DNA of 64,000 bases from Dysidea avara (Eukaryota > Porifera > Demospongiae > Dictyoceratida > Dysideidae). The notes under the pieces are model-generated. The model searched no databases. It was not told where the DNA came from and saw only the letters and a list, made by a program, of their open reading frames with translations. This document shows, in pieces, positions 1 through 28,200 of this stretch; the first letter of the stretch is position 1, and each line of letters starts with the position of its first letter. Both the position numbers and the translations under genes were made by a program. Where the stretch lies: NCBI RefSeq assembly GCF_963678975.1, contig NC_089278.1, positions 11,745,479 to 11,809,478 of the forward strand, given 5' to 3'.

Positions 1-57
1 ATCCCGCCATAGTACACTTACATACATAGCCCCACTCCACACTATTCAATTTACGTA

Positions 58-715
58 CGTATATGGCTGCATATAGGTACAATAGACCTCCTCAGAAAGG
101 ATACCCAGTCACATTGATAGCCAGGATATGTGTTCATGATCTCACTTTACTATTGTACGTACATTTGGGCTCAAGACAAGTCTGTGGTTTCTCTCACTTT
201 ATCAATGGTCCAGGGAATAGAAGAGTTACACTATATACAGTAGATCCATTACTTGTACCAAGAGTTTATTATATTATGAACACTTGCTTGTATCTCAATG
301 TGTAATTTATAGCACTGTGTGAATAATAGTAATGCAATTACTAAATGGTTTTTTTGCATTCACACTTTGAAGATCAGTACAGACAAATGTTAAATACATG
401 TGAAAGCGTGGTCAACATGTTTACCTCCTGCTTGAGTATGTGCATGAATTTATGACTTGATCTTGAAAGTGGTCATAAATGTAAAGTAAATTAATTTCAC
501 ACATTGAGGTGCAAGTAACACATCTATATGGCACCCCTCCCCATTCCTAGGACTATAATAAAGTGCTCATATTACAAAACCACAGAAGTACGATACCTTG
601 GTCCAAATGTATGTGCACCACTAGAATGGGAGTATAAACAGACACCTGGTTATCAAGGTGTCCAGGTATCCCTTTTGAGGAGGTTTTGTTGTGCGTACCT
701 ATGCAGCCACATACG
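58..715. mobile_element. MITE with about 60-bp inverted ends
   Basis: The left segment (TATGGCTGCATATAGGTAC .. CCTCCTCAGAAAGGATACCC) and the right segment around 655-715 are inverse complements with mismatches. The 658-bp interior shows nothing coding that I recognise. Confidence 0.6.
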
Positions 716-1696
716 CAAATTTAATAGGGTTAAGTCCACTATAGTGGGATTCAACTTAATAAAGAAGATATTACTGAAGAGATGGTACAACATTCACATG
801 AGGATACATGTTATGGTCATCTCCATTTTAAAGTCGACCTGTCTAATATGGACCATTTTTGGATTTGCTAGAAAGGGTTGATACTTTGGTGCTATACATT
901 AATATCCAATTAGAGAAGTATACATTAACTGCAACACATAGGTGGTCTTTCAATACAGGTGGTCACTAATACAAGTTACACTTTACCTAGACACCTTCAC
1001 TCTGTAAGACAAACTTGGCATGGTCTTGTTACGAGTGGTTATTGGAGGTGTACACTCCCATACAGCAATAATAGGCTACAAATTCCACTGCATACCACAA
1101 CATAATTCATTATATCTCTTGAACCCATTATGGTCCTACCCTTTATATTTTTTTAATGCTGCTTGTAATTGTTCGAATTTTTTCATAAATAATGATTGCA
1201 TCATGGGGTCTATGTTTGATAAAAATTTTATGGATTAAAGTTTTCAATACAGTAGTTTTGAACCGTAATTAAGTAGATATTCCATAATTTAGGGATCACC
1301 GGAAAGGTCAATCAACAGTCTTCCATCTCTTTACACAGTGCAAAGTTACAGTTGATTTTGTAACTAGAGATGGACCAATTTTTCATAAAATATTCAAAAT
1401 ATAAATCAGAAACTATGGAATGTATGGAGCTAAAAATTTGCATTAGTGATAAGCACCACAGGTACTACAAACGCACCAAGTTTCGTCAAAATCCAAGAGG
1501 TGACCCTAAATTTCTTGTTGATTTGACATGGAATGACCCCCTTTTCCTTTGATCAAGATAAGATAGGCACAGTTTGATTAACATACTCAGTCCTATCATT
1601 ACTTAAGGTTGTGGCTCATGTTTACTGTATCTCTTAACCCACCTTGTTCACTTACCATACTTGAAGAAATATAATGTTTACTTTCACTTTTAATAG

Positions 1697-15460
<13,764 letters not shown>

Positions 15461-16207
15461 CAAGTTATTATAATATATGGCAATTTTACACTGTGTGACA
15501 TTTTAGTTCTTTTAATTTGTTTTTGTTAATCTAAAACCGTTGTAGTTATAGAAACTTATTATGCATACATATACGTATATTGTATAAATATATATATATA
15601 TTATGCTACTTGTGTTGTTTTAATATATATAATACTAATGTTTATTCAATACATAAACACTTGCTGAAATGTACCCACAGTCCTACCATGTCTGGGATAC
15701 CATACCTAGTACATTTGGAGATTTAGTTGACTGTAAAAAATGTAGGAATCTTGACATTAAAATTTGGACGAATGCAGGTAAAATTTCCAGATCAATGGTC
15801 CTCCAGCAACATGCATGTGCTGCCAAAGGGTCCCTACAGTTAGAACCCCAGCTCTGTTTGCTAGTTAACAGCCAATAATCACAATTGTCATGACTACACA
15901 GGTTCATTCAATGTACATAACATTGCATCTTACACTGATGCACTTGATAACAGTTTGGTGTTAGTGGCTTCTTTGTCAAGCTTTTAAGGCCAATCAACCT
16001 GACTTCATTGATTGACAATACAAAAGCTTTTGATACACACTTGTCTCCTGCTATTTACTGCAAGGATGTACTTAGAACTGAGAAGTGCCACCCCAAAGCC
16101 CTAGGTATTGTACATCCATCAAAAAGGTAATTGTAAAAATCAATAGTACTTATTAACTTCGATCTTTCCAGCAGTGCTACTACTGATTATTTGTAATGCC
16201 CGACTAC

Positions 16208-16538
16208 CACTAATACGAACTGAAGGTTGGGGATGGTGGGGGGATTGATTGCTAAATTTCCCCGACAGTATTTGTCTTCACTAAAGAAATTCACTCAGAC
16301 AGCAAAGGTGTAGGAAGGAGTGTCTCGGGTGCTAGCTATTACTTTCATACTGGAATCCACTCAAACTAACTCATCACTAGACTAACGCCACACGACCACA
16401 CAAATCCCCTCCTAGCCCCAGTATTCCCAGGGTTTGTAGGTCAAGACTTGGTCAGGGTTTGCATCGCTAGTACTTCCCCAGTAGGTGGGGAATTGTAATT
16501 TTCAGTGATGCAAATCCCCACCTCAGCCCGTATTAGTG
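16208..16538. mobile_element. MITE with CACTAATACG ends
   Basis: Inverted ends CACTAATACGAACTGAAG and CACTAATACGGGCTGAGG, both followed by GGGGAT, bound a 331-bp G/C-richer segment between the phosphatase gene and MOCS1. A target duplication was not clear. Confidence 0.65.
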
Positions 16539-18465
16539 TAAATGTAAATTATGTAGTTCAATACCAGAAAGAAACTGACACAAAGATCTGTATCTGTGCA
16601 TGTGGTTAACCAGGGGCTGGTCAACTATATTAAGGCTACATCATTCTGCATCAATTTGCTAAAAGGTTCAGATAGAAATACTCTAATAGAGCAGGAAGAA
16701 TGGTATCCATGTCCTTCAATCTTCGCATTGCTTCACCTCATTACTCTTTGGCATGCTCTTGACACTGCAAAGCACAAAGCAGCTGCCTATAATACTATAT
16801 TCTAACATAATATTATTATGTTTAAAATGTCAAGTTTTTTTGGTGAAATTTGTTACTAGATTCAATCTCAGAATACATAAATTCTAAAGGAGATTAATGT
16901 GCATGCATGTATATAGCAAAAAAACTTGGAGGCCTGTCACTAAAAGGTATCTTCTAAAGTACACGTGGTTATAAATCTCTACTTCAGTTATCAACATTAA
17001 ACAACTGCATACATGTATTACCTCATAACAGAGACTTATATTATGTAGGTATCTAGAGCTCAAACAATAATTCAAATATCTCGATTAGTTTGGGTATTAT
17101 TTATAATTATGGAGACCAATCATTTATATGCTACAATTTCGTTCACTTATGTGGATGCCATAGACTTTAGACTAATATAAACGATAGATCAATACTCATC
17201 TGAGCCTAATAGCTAGAAGGTAAATTATTAATATAATTACTTGTTTTTAAGAAAAAAGATGAGCAGAGATTTTCCATAGCAGAATAGCTTATTACTAGAT
17301 CACCACAGTGTTGATAACCAACAGCAGCATCAGTTTTGCACTACCCCACAGTGATGGCACAGTGCATAGTATATTGGTTGTTCACTTGGTGGCTAAAGGA
17401 GAAATGTTTACCACTAGAGCAAAAGTGTTAGATGGAAATGCAATTGGTGTGACAATGCTATTAATATCTGAAATAGTATTAGCACTTGCCAGTTGGGCTA
17501 ATCTTTTCTTCAGTTTTCAGACTTTAAATTTGTCTTTAATAAAGTGATTTAAAATACAATCATTTTGATAGGATAATATTATTATATAAGTTGTCTATGT
17601 TACAAATGAATATGTAACTGATCAGACTGGTATATTTAATTTACATATACCTTGATGAAACACTTTTAGATCTGCATAATAAAGAAATAAAAGAATACGG
17701 TATAGTTATCCATGCAGAGACATAGAATAATAAACCACTTATGTGCCTTAATACTGGACAATGGACTAATATTACACTGTTTAGTATAGCTACATGCATT
17801 ACCCAAAATTGATTTTAATGGAACAAAAGCTAGTATATAATTAATAAGCATATGTATGATCTGTCTTACAAATCAATAATGAAATTATAATTATGCTCTG
17901 AATAACATTATCGTTGGCTTGTACTAGGTGATTGTAGCAACAACTGACACAAAGATAGGAAATGTATTATACAGTGTAACCGTTAATTTTTTCTAAAAAA
18001 ACTTTTATATGGGAATTTTATTCCTTTGATAAAATGACCCTCAAAACATTTAAATCTCTACTATATCTATATACAATGATTTATGTTGTAGATATTGAAC
18101 ATTCATATGCAGATTCCCCATAATTGCATTATAAATACAAATTTGCTATAGTGAAATTAAAGCAATAAGCTAATGTAGTTGATTTATTAATTACCAACCC
18201 ACAGGGAGCTTATACTATAAACATGTGAAGCAGGAAGTCAGTTAACTTAACACCAGACCTATTGTGATTAGCTAACCTCTATAGTTACGCTGTGAACTGA
18301 ACAGTGAAACCAGCCACCACAGGTTATGAGCTCCTGATAATAAAGTTTATCAGGTCTGCACGTCCAGGCAGTATAACTGCAGGAGGTCTAGTGTCACATC
18401 TTATGTAGACTTGCACATAATATTATAGTAAAATTCACACTTGGGTTTCATATTTGTAGTTTACT

Positions 18466-18488
18466 CCCCCCCCCCCCCCCCCCCCCCC
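18466..18488. repeat. Poly-C run of 23
   Basis: An uninterrupted stretch of 23 C in otherwise AT-rich intergenic DNA. Its true length may be affected by sequencing. Confidence 0.9.
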
Positions 18489-18589
18489 AAACAAATATTC
18501 AGTATGAATTCTTGGCCAAGTGAAATATCTGAACTGTTTAGCTACTTTAATTCTAGTCACTGAACAAGTCTGATTTTTGCTGTGGTGCA

Positions 18590-19003
18590 TCAACATGCCA
18601 TAAAGGTGCTATGGATTGTCATGGGATGAAAGTAATCAAATGGGAAAGTCATATAGATGCTCTGAAAATACGTAGTTACATGTTGATAACAATACATGTA
18701 GTCATGCTCATATTCCAAGGAGAAAGCTCCCCTTGCACACCTCCATAAACTTAAACTATGGTACTGTACTTCATTACAAATAAGTAGTAGTACTACTTCT
18801 ATACTTGGAAACACTGAACATTTAATATAATGGTTTTTATTTTCGTGGTAAGCTTTCAATGGATGCACAATACCATTTGACTTGCCTTCTGAAATCAATA
18901 TATCCTCAGTACCAAATTGGGTGCTTTGGATCACTACATCATGATCAAAACTATAACAGACTATTATAATTACAAGTAGTTGGATTATTCGCAGTTCCAA
19001 CAA
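18590..19003 (-). CDS. Uncertain 137-codon frame, possible small secreted protein or MOCS1 3' UTR
   Basis: An open frame on the minus strand begins MLELRIIQLLVIIIVCYSF, which looks like a signal peptide, and has seven scattered Cys. I recognise no domain. It lies 250 bp downstream of the MOCS1 stop on the same strand, so it may simply be 3' UTR or chance. A chance frame is the more likely reading. Confidence 0.2.
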   Translation of the reverse strand: MLELRIIQLLVIIIVCYSFDHDVVIQSTQFGTEDILISEGKSNGIVHPLKAYHENKNHYIKCSVFPSIEVVLLLICNEVQYHSLSLWRCARGAFSLEYEHDYMYCYQHVTTYFQSIYMTFPFDYFHPMTIHSTFMAC

Positions 19004-19259
19004 ATTTCACTAAAAAAGTATAGCCAACTTATGTCTTGATGGGTAATACACCACAAAAACACGTACATCCTGTCCCTGCACGTGTACAAAACAGAAACTT
19101 TTTAAACAAAGCATGAATACTCTAATACAAAAACAGTATACCAAACGTTCATAAAGAAACTAAGTCAGTTGAACCATCTTTGCTATTAACCTTTTACTAC
19201 TGCTACTAATTTAATTGCAAATACATCATATAATTACCATGTAATATTTAAATAATTAA

Positions 19260-22200
19260 TTATGATTGAACATAGTCATGTGACTTTCCCCCACTCTTCC
19301 TATTCAGTTGTATATCTGTGATCTTAATATTGTGTGATACTGACTTGCACATGTCATACACAGTCAGTGCAGCTACACTAACAGCTACCAGTGCTTCCAT
19401 CTCCACACCAGTCTGTCCACAACACTGTACTGTTGATGACACAAGCAAAGAATGACTGGACTGGTCAAAGTGTGTGTCAACGTTAATATGTGTTAGTGGT
19501 ACGGAGTGACAAAGTGGGATCATGTGATGAGTGTTCTTGGCAGCTAATATTCCAGCCAATTTAGCAGTAGCAATTACATCACCCTTCTTGTCAAGTTGGT
19601 TGTCTTGCAACAACTGGAACACCTTTTCTCCCAATATCACACACGCAGAAGCCTGAGCCATTCTCTTGGTAACAGCCTTGTGGCCAACATCAACCATTTT
19701 CACCTTGCCAGAAGAGGTCACATGAGAAAAATCACTGTAGCAGCGGTAAGGTTGTAATAACATTGAAAAGCATTTGTTCACACAACTTAAATTAGGTTTT
19801 ATGTACAACTTGTAAAATTGGTGGGCATTACCTGCAGTAACATTAGCATTAGTTATATTCAATATCACGACAACTCACTTCATTACCCACCAATCAGTAT
19901 CATTGGTCTATTCTTCTGCTTAGAGATGTTAAACATGCCTAAATAATTGTAACAAGAGCAGAATATCAAATTATTGTGACCAGATAGAAGGGTGTATCGT
20001 GAAGTTATGATGCAACGACAAGATGTTGTGGTTTGTGACGTACGAGCAGCCGTAAAAGTGCAAGAATCGTTAGCACCATTTCACACTCGCGACGCTCAAG
20101 ATAGCCGTATTTGCGAATGGCCTAGCAAGAAACGCCTACAAAGTGGTCTTAACCCATGAAGGAACGATTGTAGTTCAGTGAGAAACGCTTCGAGCTAGAG
20201 TTAATTTGGTTGCTAGCAACGTTTTTAGGCACGCGTTCAATCGATACCATGTTCAAACTAATGACATCATTAATTATACAAAGAAAAACGAGCAAACTCA
20301 GAAGTGCTACGTCATAACTTCACGATACGCCCTTCTACAGGGGTATATGAGAGTAGGATACTCTCCTCAGTATATATATTATAAACTCTTGCTACTAATA
20401 CAATACATTTTATACCTGCATGTTTAGCTTTCTTCCTTTGAACTGCTTGGCTAATCACTTCCAATAGTTGTTCATCTGTGGACCCCTCTTTCCTCATAAT
20501 ATCACGTAGAGAAACCTCAGATGCCCCAAACAAACAAACCTACAAACAACATCCAACACAAAGTAAAGATATCATACAGACTGAGGGACTAAACCAGAAA
20601 ACATACGCACAACAAATCATTTGCTAAATAAAACAAGTTGATGTTGTGCTACTTCTAAAAACCAGGCGCCATGCAGCTAGCTAACTCATCTGGAATTAAC
20701 TATAGACAGTATATGCTACTATGAATTAACCAACTATGTATTACTACTTTACAATAGGGTAGTTTTGGGTTGTGCAATAATATTATTAGCTAATTCTCGT
20801 ATTTCGTAATTCATGAAATATTCGTAATTCGTTCAATTACGTTGCTATGCACTGCTAAGAAAGCGTTTGTTAAACAAACCGCTTTTACCAACATATTACG
20901 CACAGAACTATCTTCTAAACTGTTTTATAGTGTGACTAATGTGTTTTTTCCCACAAATTCTCTCGACAACAAAGCTATTCTTCATTTTCGTTCGCGTACG
21001 CCCCCTTTCAACTCGAAGCGATAGGCTATTCCTGGCAGTGTACGAGGCCTGCACCGTTGTTTTTCAGTTGCTAAATGCCTGAAAACCTCAAGGGGAAGGT
21101 AGTCTGAGGAAAGTCACCACACCCGTATTTCAGTCCGCCGAAAAGAAACCACCTCAGAGCAAAGTTCACCTGTGCAGAAGTTTAATACAGACTTCATTTC
21201 ACTTTTACTTCTTACGTAAAAGCTGCTTTTACCGTTATTAAATGATTTTGCTCACGTGGGTGCGTACGGACAAACATAGATAAGTAGATAGGTAGATAGA
21301 TAGGTACACACACACACTTTTACGAAAACAATTTCAGTAAACCAGGCGTGCGCCCACAGCCGGCCTTAAAAGGCCGGCTGTGGGCGCACGCCTGGTTTAA
21401 CAAGTGAAACTCAATAACCAATACTTGTCTTACCTTAAGGTTACCATCAGCAGTTAGTCTTAGTCGATTGCAGGAGCCACAAAAGTGCTGACTCATTGAT
21501 GTGATAAAGCCAACCTGGCCTGCATGACCAGGAACCTTGTAGGCCTATAGGAACACAGACAGAAATGTTTACATCATGGTACAGTCCAGTAGTAATTCTC
21601 TTTCAGACATTTAAAGTAGCTATCACATACTGTATTTGTAGGAACATACGGTCGCAGCACCATGTAGGAGCATACTGAGGACGGTGTGTTCATATTCTTA
21701 ATACAGCTCAGTTATTATCGTCAAGAGTACATAATATTTATATGGGGGAGAGTGTCTAACTTGAATGCATTCACCAAACACCCTGGGTAAATCGCCCTCA
21801 TCAACACATATCAACGCCAATCAACAGTTCTCTAGAACCGACTGAAGAATTCCCGAAGGCAGCCTTCTCTCCAATGGAGAATAAGGATAGAAGAAGGAAA
21901 TTATGGAATGAGTTCAATGTGCTGGACACGTCATTTACCATCCTGCCCCACCTGGATAAGATGATTGCGGGTGAATGCTCAAAGAGCACTAAAGCCAATG
22001 ACAATCTTTACTCTGACAACCAAGATCACTTCTTGGATGCTGTGGGCCTCTCACAGGAATATTAAAGACCATCAATGGTGGCACACAGTTAGCCATTGAA
22101 GATGTGGAGATTGCAGAAAAAGCTGCCCTTACCTTCCTGAGGAATGCCTCCCAGCGGTGTGCATCAATACAGAGCATCCAAGGCTACAATAAGGATTTGG

Positions 22201-25200
22201 TGTTTTATGCTGCAGAATCTGATGAGTTGTTCTCCTCAGGTACAAAAACCCTGCTTGGACCAGCCTTTCCAGAGAAGGCTGCAGCTCACCTCTGCCAGAT
22301 GAAAGCCTCGAGGGACTCGAAGATGTCCAGTGCAGTGCCGAAACAAAAGCAGCAGGGTTTTCAGAAGGCCCCCTTGCATTACCATCAGGGAGGGTCAAGT
22401 CTTACAACCTCCAGAGACATCACCAGCCCTATTCCAGAGGCAGGAGAGATCAAGGAGCATTCCAGAAGACACCCAAGTGACTAGAACTTTATGCACACAC
22501 TCATTCACCATCAATAGTCATATAATTGTGCACCTTATAAAAAAGGTTTACAGAGCCACAGACCACACAGCTGTCAGTCTGTGTGGCCGAGAGGTTAAGT
22601 CACTTTCACAGCAACTGGAAAGTGCTGACATCAGACAAGTGGATTCAGAACTGCGTGCAGAGGTTTCAGATCCCCTTCACAAGTTTGTCAGTTCAAGGAC
22701 ACCACCAAAATCTTCCTATATCCTCTGCTGAGCAAAGCTCACTGATTCAAGTGGAGGTGAACACACTATTAAGAAAGGGAGCAATTTCCTTACTGCAACA
22801 CCCCTTAAATCACAAGGGCTTTTACTCAACCCTCTTCCTAATGTAGGTCCTGGGGCCAGATGAGGTCAGTTATCAACCTCTAGAAGCTGAACGAATGGGT
22901 GGCACCCCAGTACTTCAAAATGGAAGGCACGGGGACACTCAAGGAACTACTGAGGGTGAATTATGTCAGCATTTACAGAGGTCACAAGTGACAGCTTAAC
23001 AGTTGGCTCAATTGATAGGGAAGCTGCGTGCATCGTCACAGGCAGTTCTCGCAGCCTCTCTATTTACCAGTCACTACAAGGAGATCTACAGAGGGTTCTG
23101 AGTCACACCAACCAGAACTACAATGTGATGCTGTCACTGTATACCAGGAGTAGCGAATGTTGTGGTAGATGCTGAGTCCAGGTCAACAAAAGGCAGGATA
23201 GACTGGAAACTTCACCCCAAGTTGTTCCAATAGATCAAGCAGAAGTAAAGACCACTGCAGGAAGACCTGTTTGCACCTCAGTTATCCACCCAACTACCTT
23301 GCTACTTCAGCTGGAGACCAGACGTGCTGGTAGAGGAAACAGATGCAGTGATGGGAGACTTTCAAGGGTATGCAAACCCTCCATGGTGCTTGGTGGGCAG
23401 AGTGCTGTCTCAGCAACAGCAAATTCAGGTTATCCTAATGGCCCCAGTGTAGAAGGGCCAGCAATGGTACGATTATCCACAACAACTTCCTGTTCCAGCA
23501 GACATCCAATGCCAGTCAAATGGATCTTCTACCCCAACTAGCAGTATGGTCTATCTCTGGCAAAAAATCAGAAACGGAGGTCTTTCAGAGACAGCTATAG
23601 AGCTCATACTCGCATCCTGGAGAAGCAAAACTTCCAGAGCCTATGACTCTCACTTCAAGAAATGGTTGGGCAGGTGCACTGAACGGGGACTTGATCCCGT
23701 TTCAGGACCCGTTTCTGACATAGCCAACTTCTCGGCTGACTTACATGCTCAGGGCCATAAAACAAGTTCTCTTAATGCTTACAGGTCTGCCATATCCAGT
23801 GTACACGACAGAGTGGATGATGTGGATGTAGGAAAGCATTCACTAGTGGCCTGGGTTCTGAGGAGCCTTTCATGTCAGACCACCTCTTCCAACTACTTGG
23901 AATGTTACATCAAAGTGGGGTGACACCCAGTCACTGTCACTCAAGTTCTTGACCTACAAACTGGTTGTGTTAATGGCACTAGCTAGACCTTCACGATCAG
24001 CAGATCTGGCATCCTTAGCCGTGCTAAAACTTTCAGGTATTGATGTTAGTATTTTCATAGCTCACTCTACAAGGAGTGCATCAGTGTCAGCTGCTGCAGA
24101 CTCTGGAGTGATAACCAGTGAAGGCTGCAGACTGGAGCAGAGTCAGTATTCAAGACATTTTACTATTGTCCTACCCATAACCCTTGTTATGGCTGGGTTG
24201 TGTTGTCTTCGTAGAGTAGTGAAATATGAACTATCACGTATTCTCTTGTGTTAGTGTGTATTCATGAGTAACACACTCTAGGAAACCAGGCCTAACACCA
24301 TTGATATGCTTGACTTCTTCATATAATCCCAAATAGCATGCATAATCTGAGCCATTTGGCAATTATCTATAACAATACTGTAATACTCTTCTAGATAATA
24401 ACACTTCTGTATGTAGAACAGACAACCTCAGCAATACCTTTGAAGTATCATTGGGAGAATCTGTAAGACGTTGCAGTGATGGCCACTTGGCTTTTATCAC
24501 ATCTAACATCTCATTGTAGGACACAAATTTGTTGTAGTTCCACTTGTTACCATCAAATGGCATATACTCAATGAAGCGGACATCCACACACTACAAAAAG
24601 TCAATACAAAGTACCACTTATTTCATAATAACTTACTTTATCTCTAGTCAGCTCCACAAAATCACTAAGTTCATCGTCATTTAGACCTCTCATTACAACA
24701 CTGTTGATCTAATAGAATAGTTGGATTATGCAACAATGATGAGCTAACAGGAACAAACCTTGACAGGTCGGTAACCATGAGAAATAGCATCATCAATACC
24801 CCTAATCACTTTCGCCCATCCTAGAATGCAAATATAATTAATAAAGATACCAAAACTGTGGCCTATCCATTACATGTAATCACTCTTTGCACAACTGTAC
24901 CTTTCCGTCGAGTAATGAATTCAAATTTGGCAGCTACCAAAGTGTCCAGACTAACATTTAATGCTCCTAGACCTGCTTCTCGTAGTTTCTGAATCTTGTG
25001 AGACAAGGTTACACCATTGGTGGTCAACGCAACACAGCTAATGCCAGGAATAACAGACAGATCACCTGTTGACACATAATGAACACTGGCATAGGTACAT
25101 AGTGTAACTACCTAGCAATGGGTAAAAATCACTCTAAAACATTGTTTCATAGTTGAATATTAATACCATTCAAGGTAGGGGGCAATTGGGATTGGGCTAT

Positions 25201-28200
25201 CTTTCCAAGATGAAATGTCACCATACCTTTTGTGACACTTTTGGTACTACATTAGCTACACAACTGAAGAGAGTTTCTTTTTTCTCTATATGCATAATTT
25301 TAACAAAAATTCATTATATTTGTGACCAGATCTGAAAAAAGCTGGCATAATCATGTGTCCTTGAATTCTACGTTAAATTTTTTTAGCCAAGTGTATGTTC
25401 TGGTGCAGTTTCAACCCAAAGTAGAAAGATAGATGTGTACGGGTATAGGGAAAATCGATTACAGGGACTGTTGTAATTTACAAATGCAATTATATACAGA
25501 GTTGCCACTGTGCTCTCTATGAACAGGGGATGTGAGTAAGTATTTTTTCTTGTATCACCCTTTCTTTATAGATCAAATTAGTAAAGAAAAATCTATGAAA
25601 ACATGGATATACTCTAATAGAAAAGTCACAGTAATCCAAAGCCAAGACCTCCTCTAGTGGCTAATGTCATTGTTTAAGTGTTGCAATTGCTTCGTGAAGG
25701 CTTGAAATCTCAACTACACACAGGCTTGGTCAAAGATACAGGGGACATCCAGTCATGGTCTACTGTCATAGGCTTTCTAGCATAGCACAGATAATGCAGG
25801 CTGCCCCCAAGCGGTCTCCTTCAGCCCATGATGGAGTTATATTTTAGTGCTATTAAAACATATCATGGTGTATACCATATTTAAAAATGAAGTAGGGCTC
25901 CAGTGATATAAAACAGTGAAACAAGTACTGTACGATAGAAAATTTTGATGAGAGAAAACTTGACGAATTTGACAAATCGGTTGCATCGTCAAACATCAAT
26001 AAGTGCCTCAATAGAGTCAGTCTTTAGATTTGTGGTTTCTTGCTTTTCATTTTGTCAAAACTGATTAATTGTGAATTTGTCATATTTTCCTTTTGTAAAT
26101 ATTGCCTGTTGTACAATAACGTGAATAGGGATTTCTATGTTGTAATAGCTACCATCGTATCTCTTGTTTCACTACTTTTTATTGCTGGAATCCTCTTTCA
26201 ATACACTAAAGGAAAGTGTCAACACGGAAAACTAATGCCTTTGTAAGGTTTCTTTACATGAAGATGACTGTAATTGAAGATAAAAGTAAATGGAAAGCAC
26301 TGAAGACAGATACTTGTTGGAACCAGAAAAAGGCACGAGTTTGTTATTGAAAAGGTGGCTGTGCACTGCTTTGTTGGCCTCTAGCCTTGTGACTGCAGGC
26401 AGAACAGCCTGTCAATATAGCCATGACAGATTTAGGGACTAAATGTCCTGTAGTATAGCTGCAGGTACAGATGACACACCTTGTGATCCTATATACCTAA
26501 ACATAAAGTTTATTAAACTTTTCCTTGTAACTTGTCTGTTTACGTTTACCTTTTGCAATAATATAATTCAATACTTATTTAGAATCCAGCAAATACCCCA
26601 TCAAAAGAAAGAATGGTGCATTATAAAAGTCAATTGCTCAACTGAATGCATGCCCTGACTATTGACTACTGAAAAACGATATGGTCATTCCACATTACAG
26701 TAAGAGAAGTGTCTCTGCAATCAATCCAATCACTGTGGAGATTATGGATAATTCTTAGCACTGAATCCATGACAACATCTACATGGTAGTGAGCCTATAT
26801 ATATATATATAGTCAATAAAATTTCAAATAATAATTCTACAGAAACTTGTTGGAAAGGTTTACGGTCGTTCCGAAGGCATCTTCCCTAACTAATACTGCC
26901 AACCCGTTGTGAAAGAAAAATGAGGATAGTTTTTGGCAGGAATTCATAATCCTCCAAGGCAAGTCACAAGCAAGCATTGACATGCTACAATGATTTTGGA
27001 AGTGAAGAAGTACACAGAACCAATTCGTACCAATTAAACAACTTGTTGTAGGTGAGCCAGAGGATCTAGTTTGACGTACACAGCTACTCCAAGTGAATTG
27101 CCAGCCACATGACTTTATAGAAGATTTTCAATACAAATATTACTTGTTTACACCTAGCTTCTTGTAGCTTTATGCAGGATTGGTTGTCATCCTTTTTCTT
27201 CAGTTATAATAGGTATCAAGCTATATAAACACATTATAAATGTTTAATGGAACATTTACTTGCACAAATAGCATTATTGCAATACCAACACCAAACATAG
27301 CAGCGCTTTAGCAATATGATAAAGGGGGGTTACTATTCAGTGGACTGGACTACTGGACTGGAACACTGGACTGGACTACTGGACTGACATATTTTTGGTT
27401 TTTACACATTCTGAAGTTGGTTTTATTGAGTCTTGCTAGTAAGAACCCTTTGGGTACCTACAGCCCACTTCTAAACACTGAAGACAAACAGTGGAATATG
27501 CGAAAACTGTCTCTTAATAATTTCGCTACTGTTCATTATGCCACTATACAACACTTATTCCTTACCTGGTGTGTAGTAATGCTGCAGGCAGTGCAAGGAA
27601 CTGAATATGACAGCAATAGTTAACCAGCGATCAACTAGCCAGTAGACAATCTTTCGAGATATCCTTGAGGAGCAAGCTAGTCTCGCCAGCATGGCCAGAC
27701 CTCTCTAGTCAGTGCAGGGGCTTACCAATTAGAGATTTTTCAGCATGGACGCTTATAATCTTTATTTGATAAGCCCCTACACTGAAACAGCGAGACTAGT
27801 GAGAGCAAGACTAATGAGACTAGCTTGCTCTAAGGATATATCTTGAAGGATATTGTCTACTGGCTAGTTGATTGCTGGTTAACTATTGCTGTCACATTCA
27901 CTGGCGGAATTCCCTGCACTGCCTGCAGCATTACTACACACCAGGTAAGGAATAAGTGTTGTATAGCAGCATAATGAACAGTAGCGAAATTATTAAGAGA
28001 CAGTTTTCGCATATTCCACTGTTTGTCTTCAGTGTTTAGAAGTGTTTAGAAGTGGGCTGCAGGTGCCCAAAGGGTTCTTACTAGCAAGACTCCGTAAATC
28101 CAACCATAGAATGTGCAAAAACCAAAAATATGTCAGTCCAGTAGTCCAGTCCAGTGTTCCAGTCCAGTAGTCCAGTCCACTGAATAGTGACGCCCATGAT

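Larger units (their letters stand above)
15461..19259. other. Intergenic region, phosphatase 3' end to MOCS1 3' end
   Basis: The two genes converge here. Apart from the MITE 16208-16538, the poly-C run and an uncertain frame at 18590-19003, I see AT-rich sequence without recognisable genes. No canonical AATAAA is near the phosphatase stop; the MOCS1 3' end may use an AATAAA on the minus strand near 18836. Confidence 0.6.

Noticed and set aside
17308-17547. 79-codon hydrophobic frame between the phosphatase and MOCS1
   Set aside because: No recognised domain or splice partners; hydrophobic composition is common in chance AT-rich frames.
22570-22610. tRNA-like A box (GTGTGGCCGAGAGGTTAAGTC)
   Set aside because: It is the coding sequence of AERLSHF in the DIRS reverse transcriptase region and has no B box at a suitable distance.
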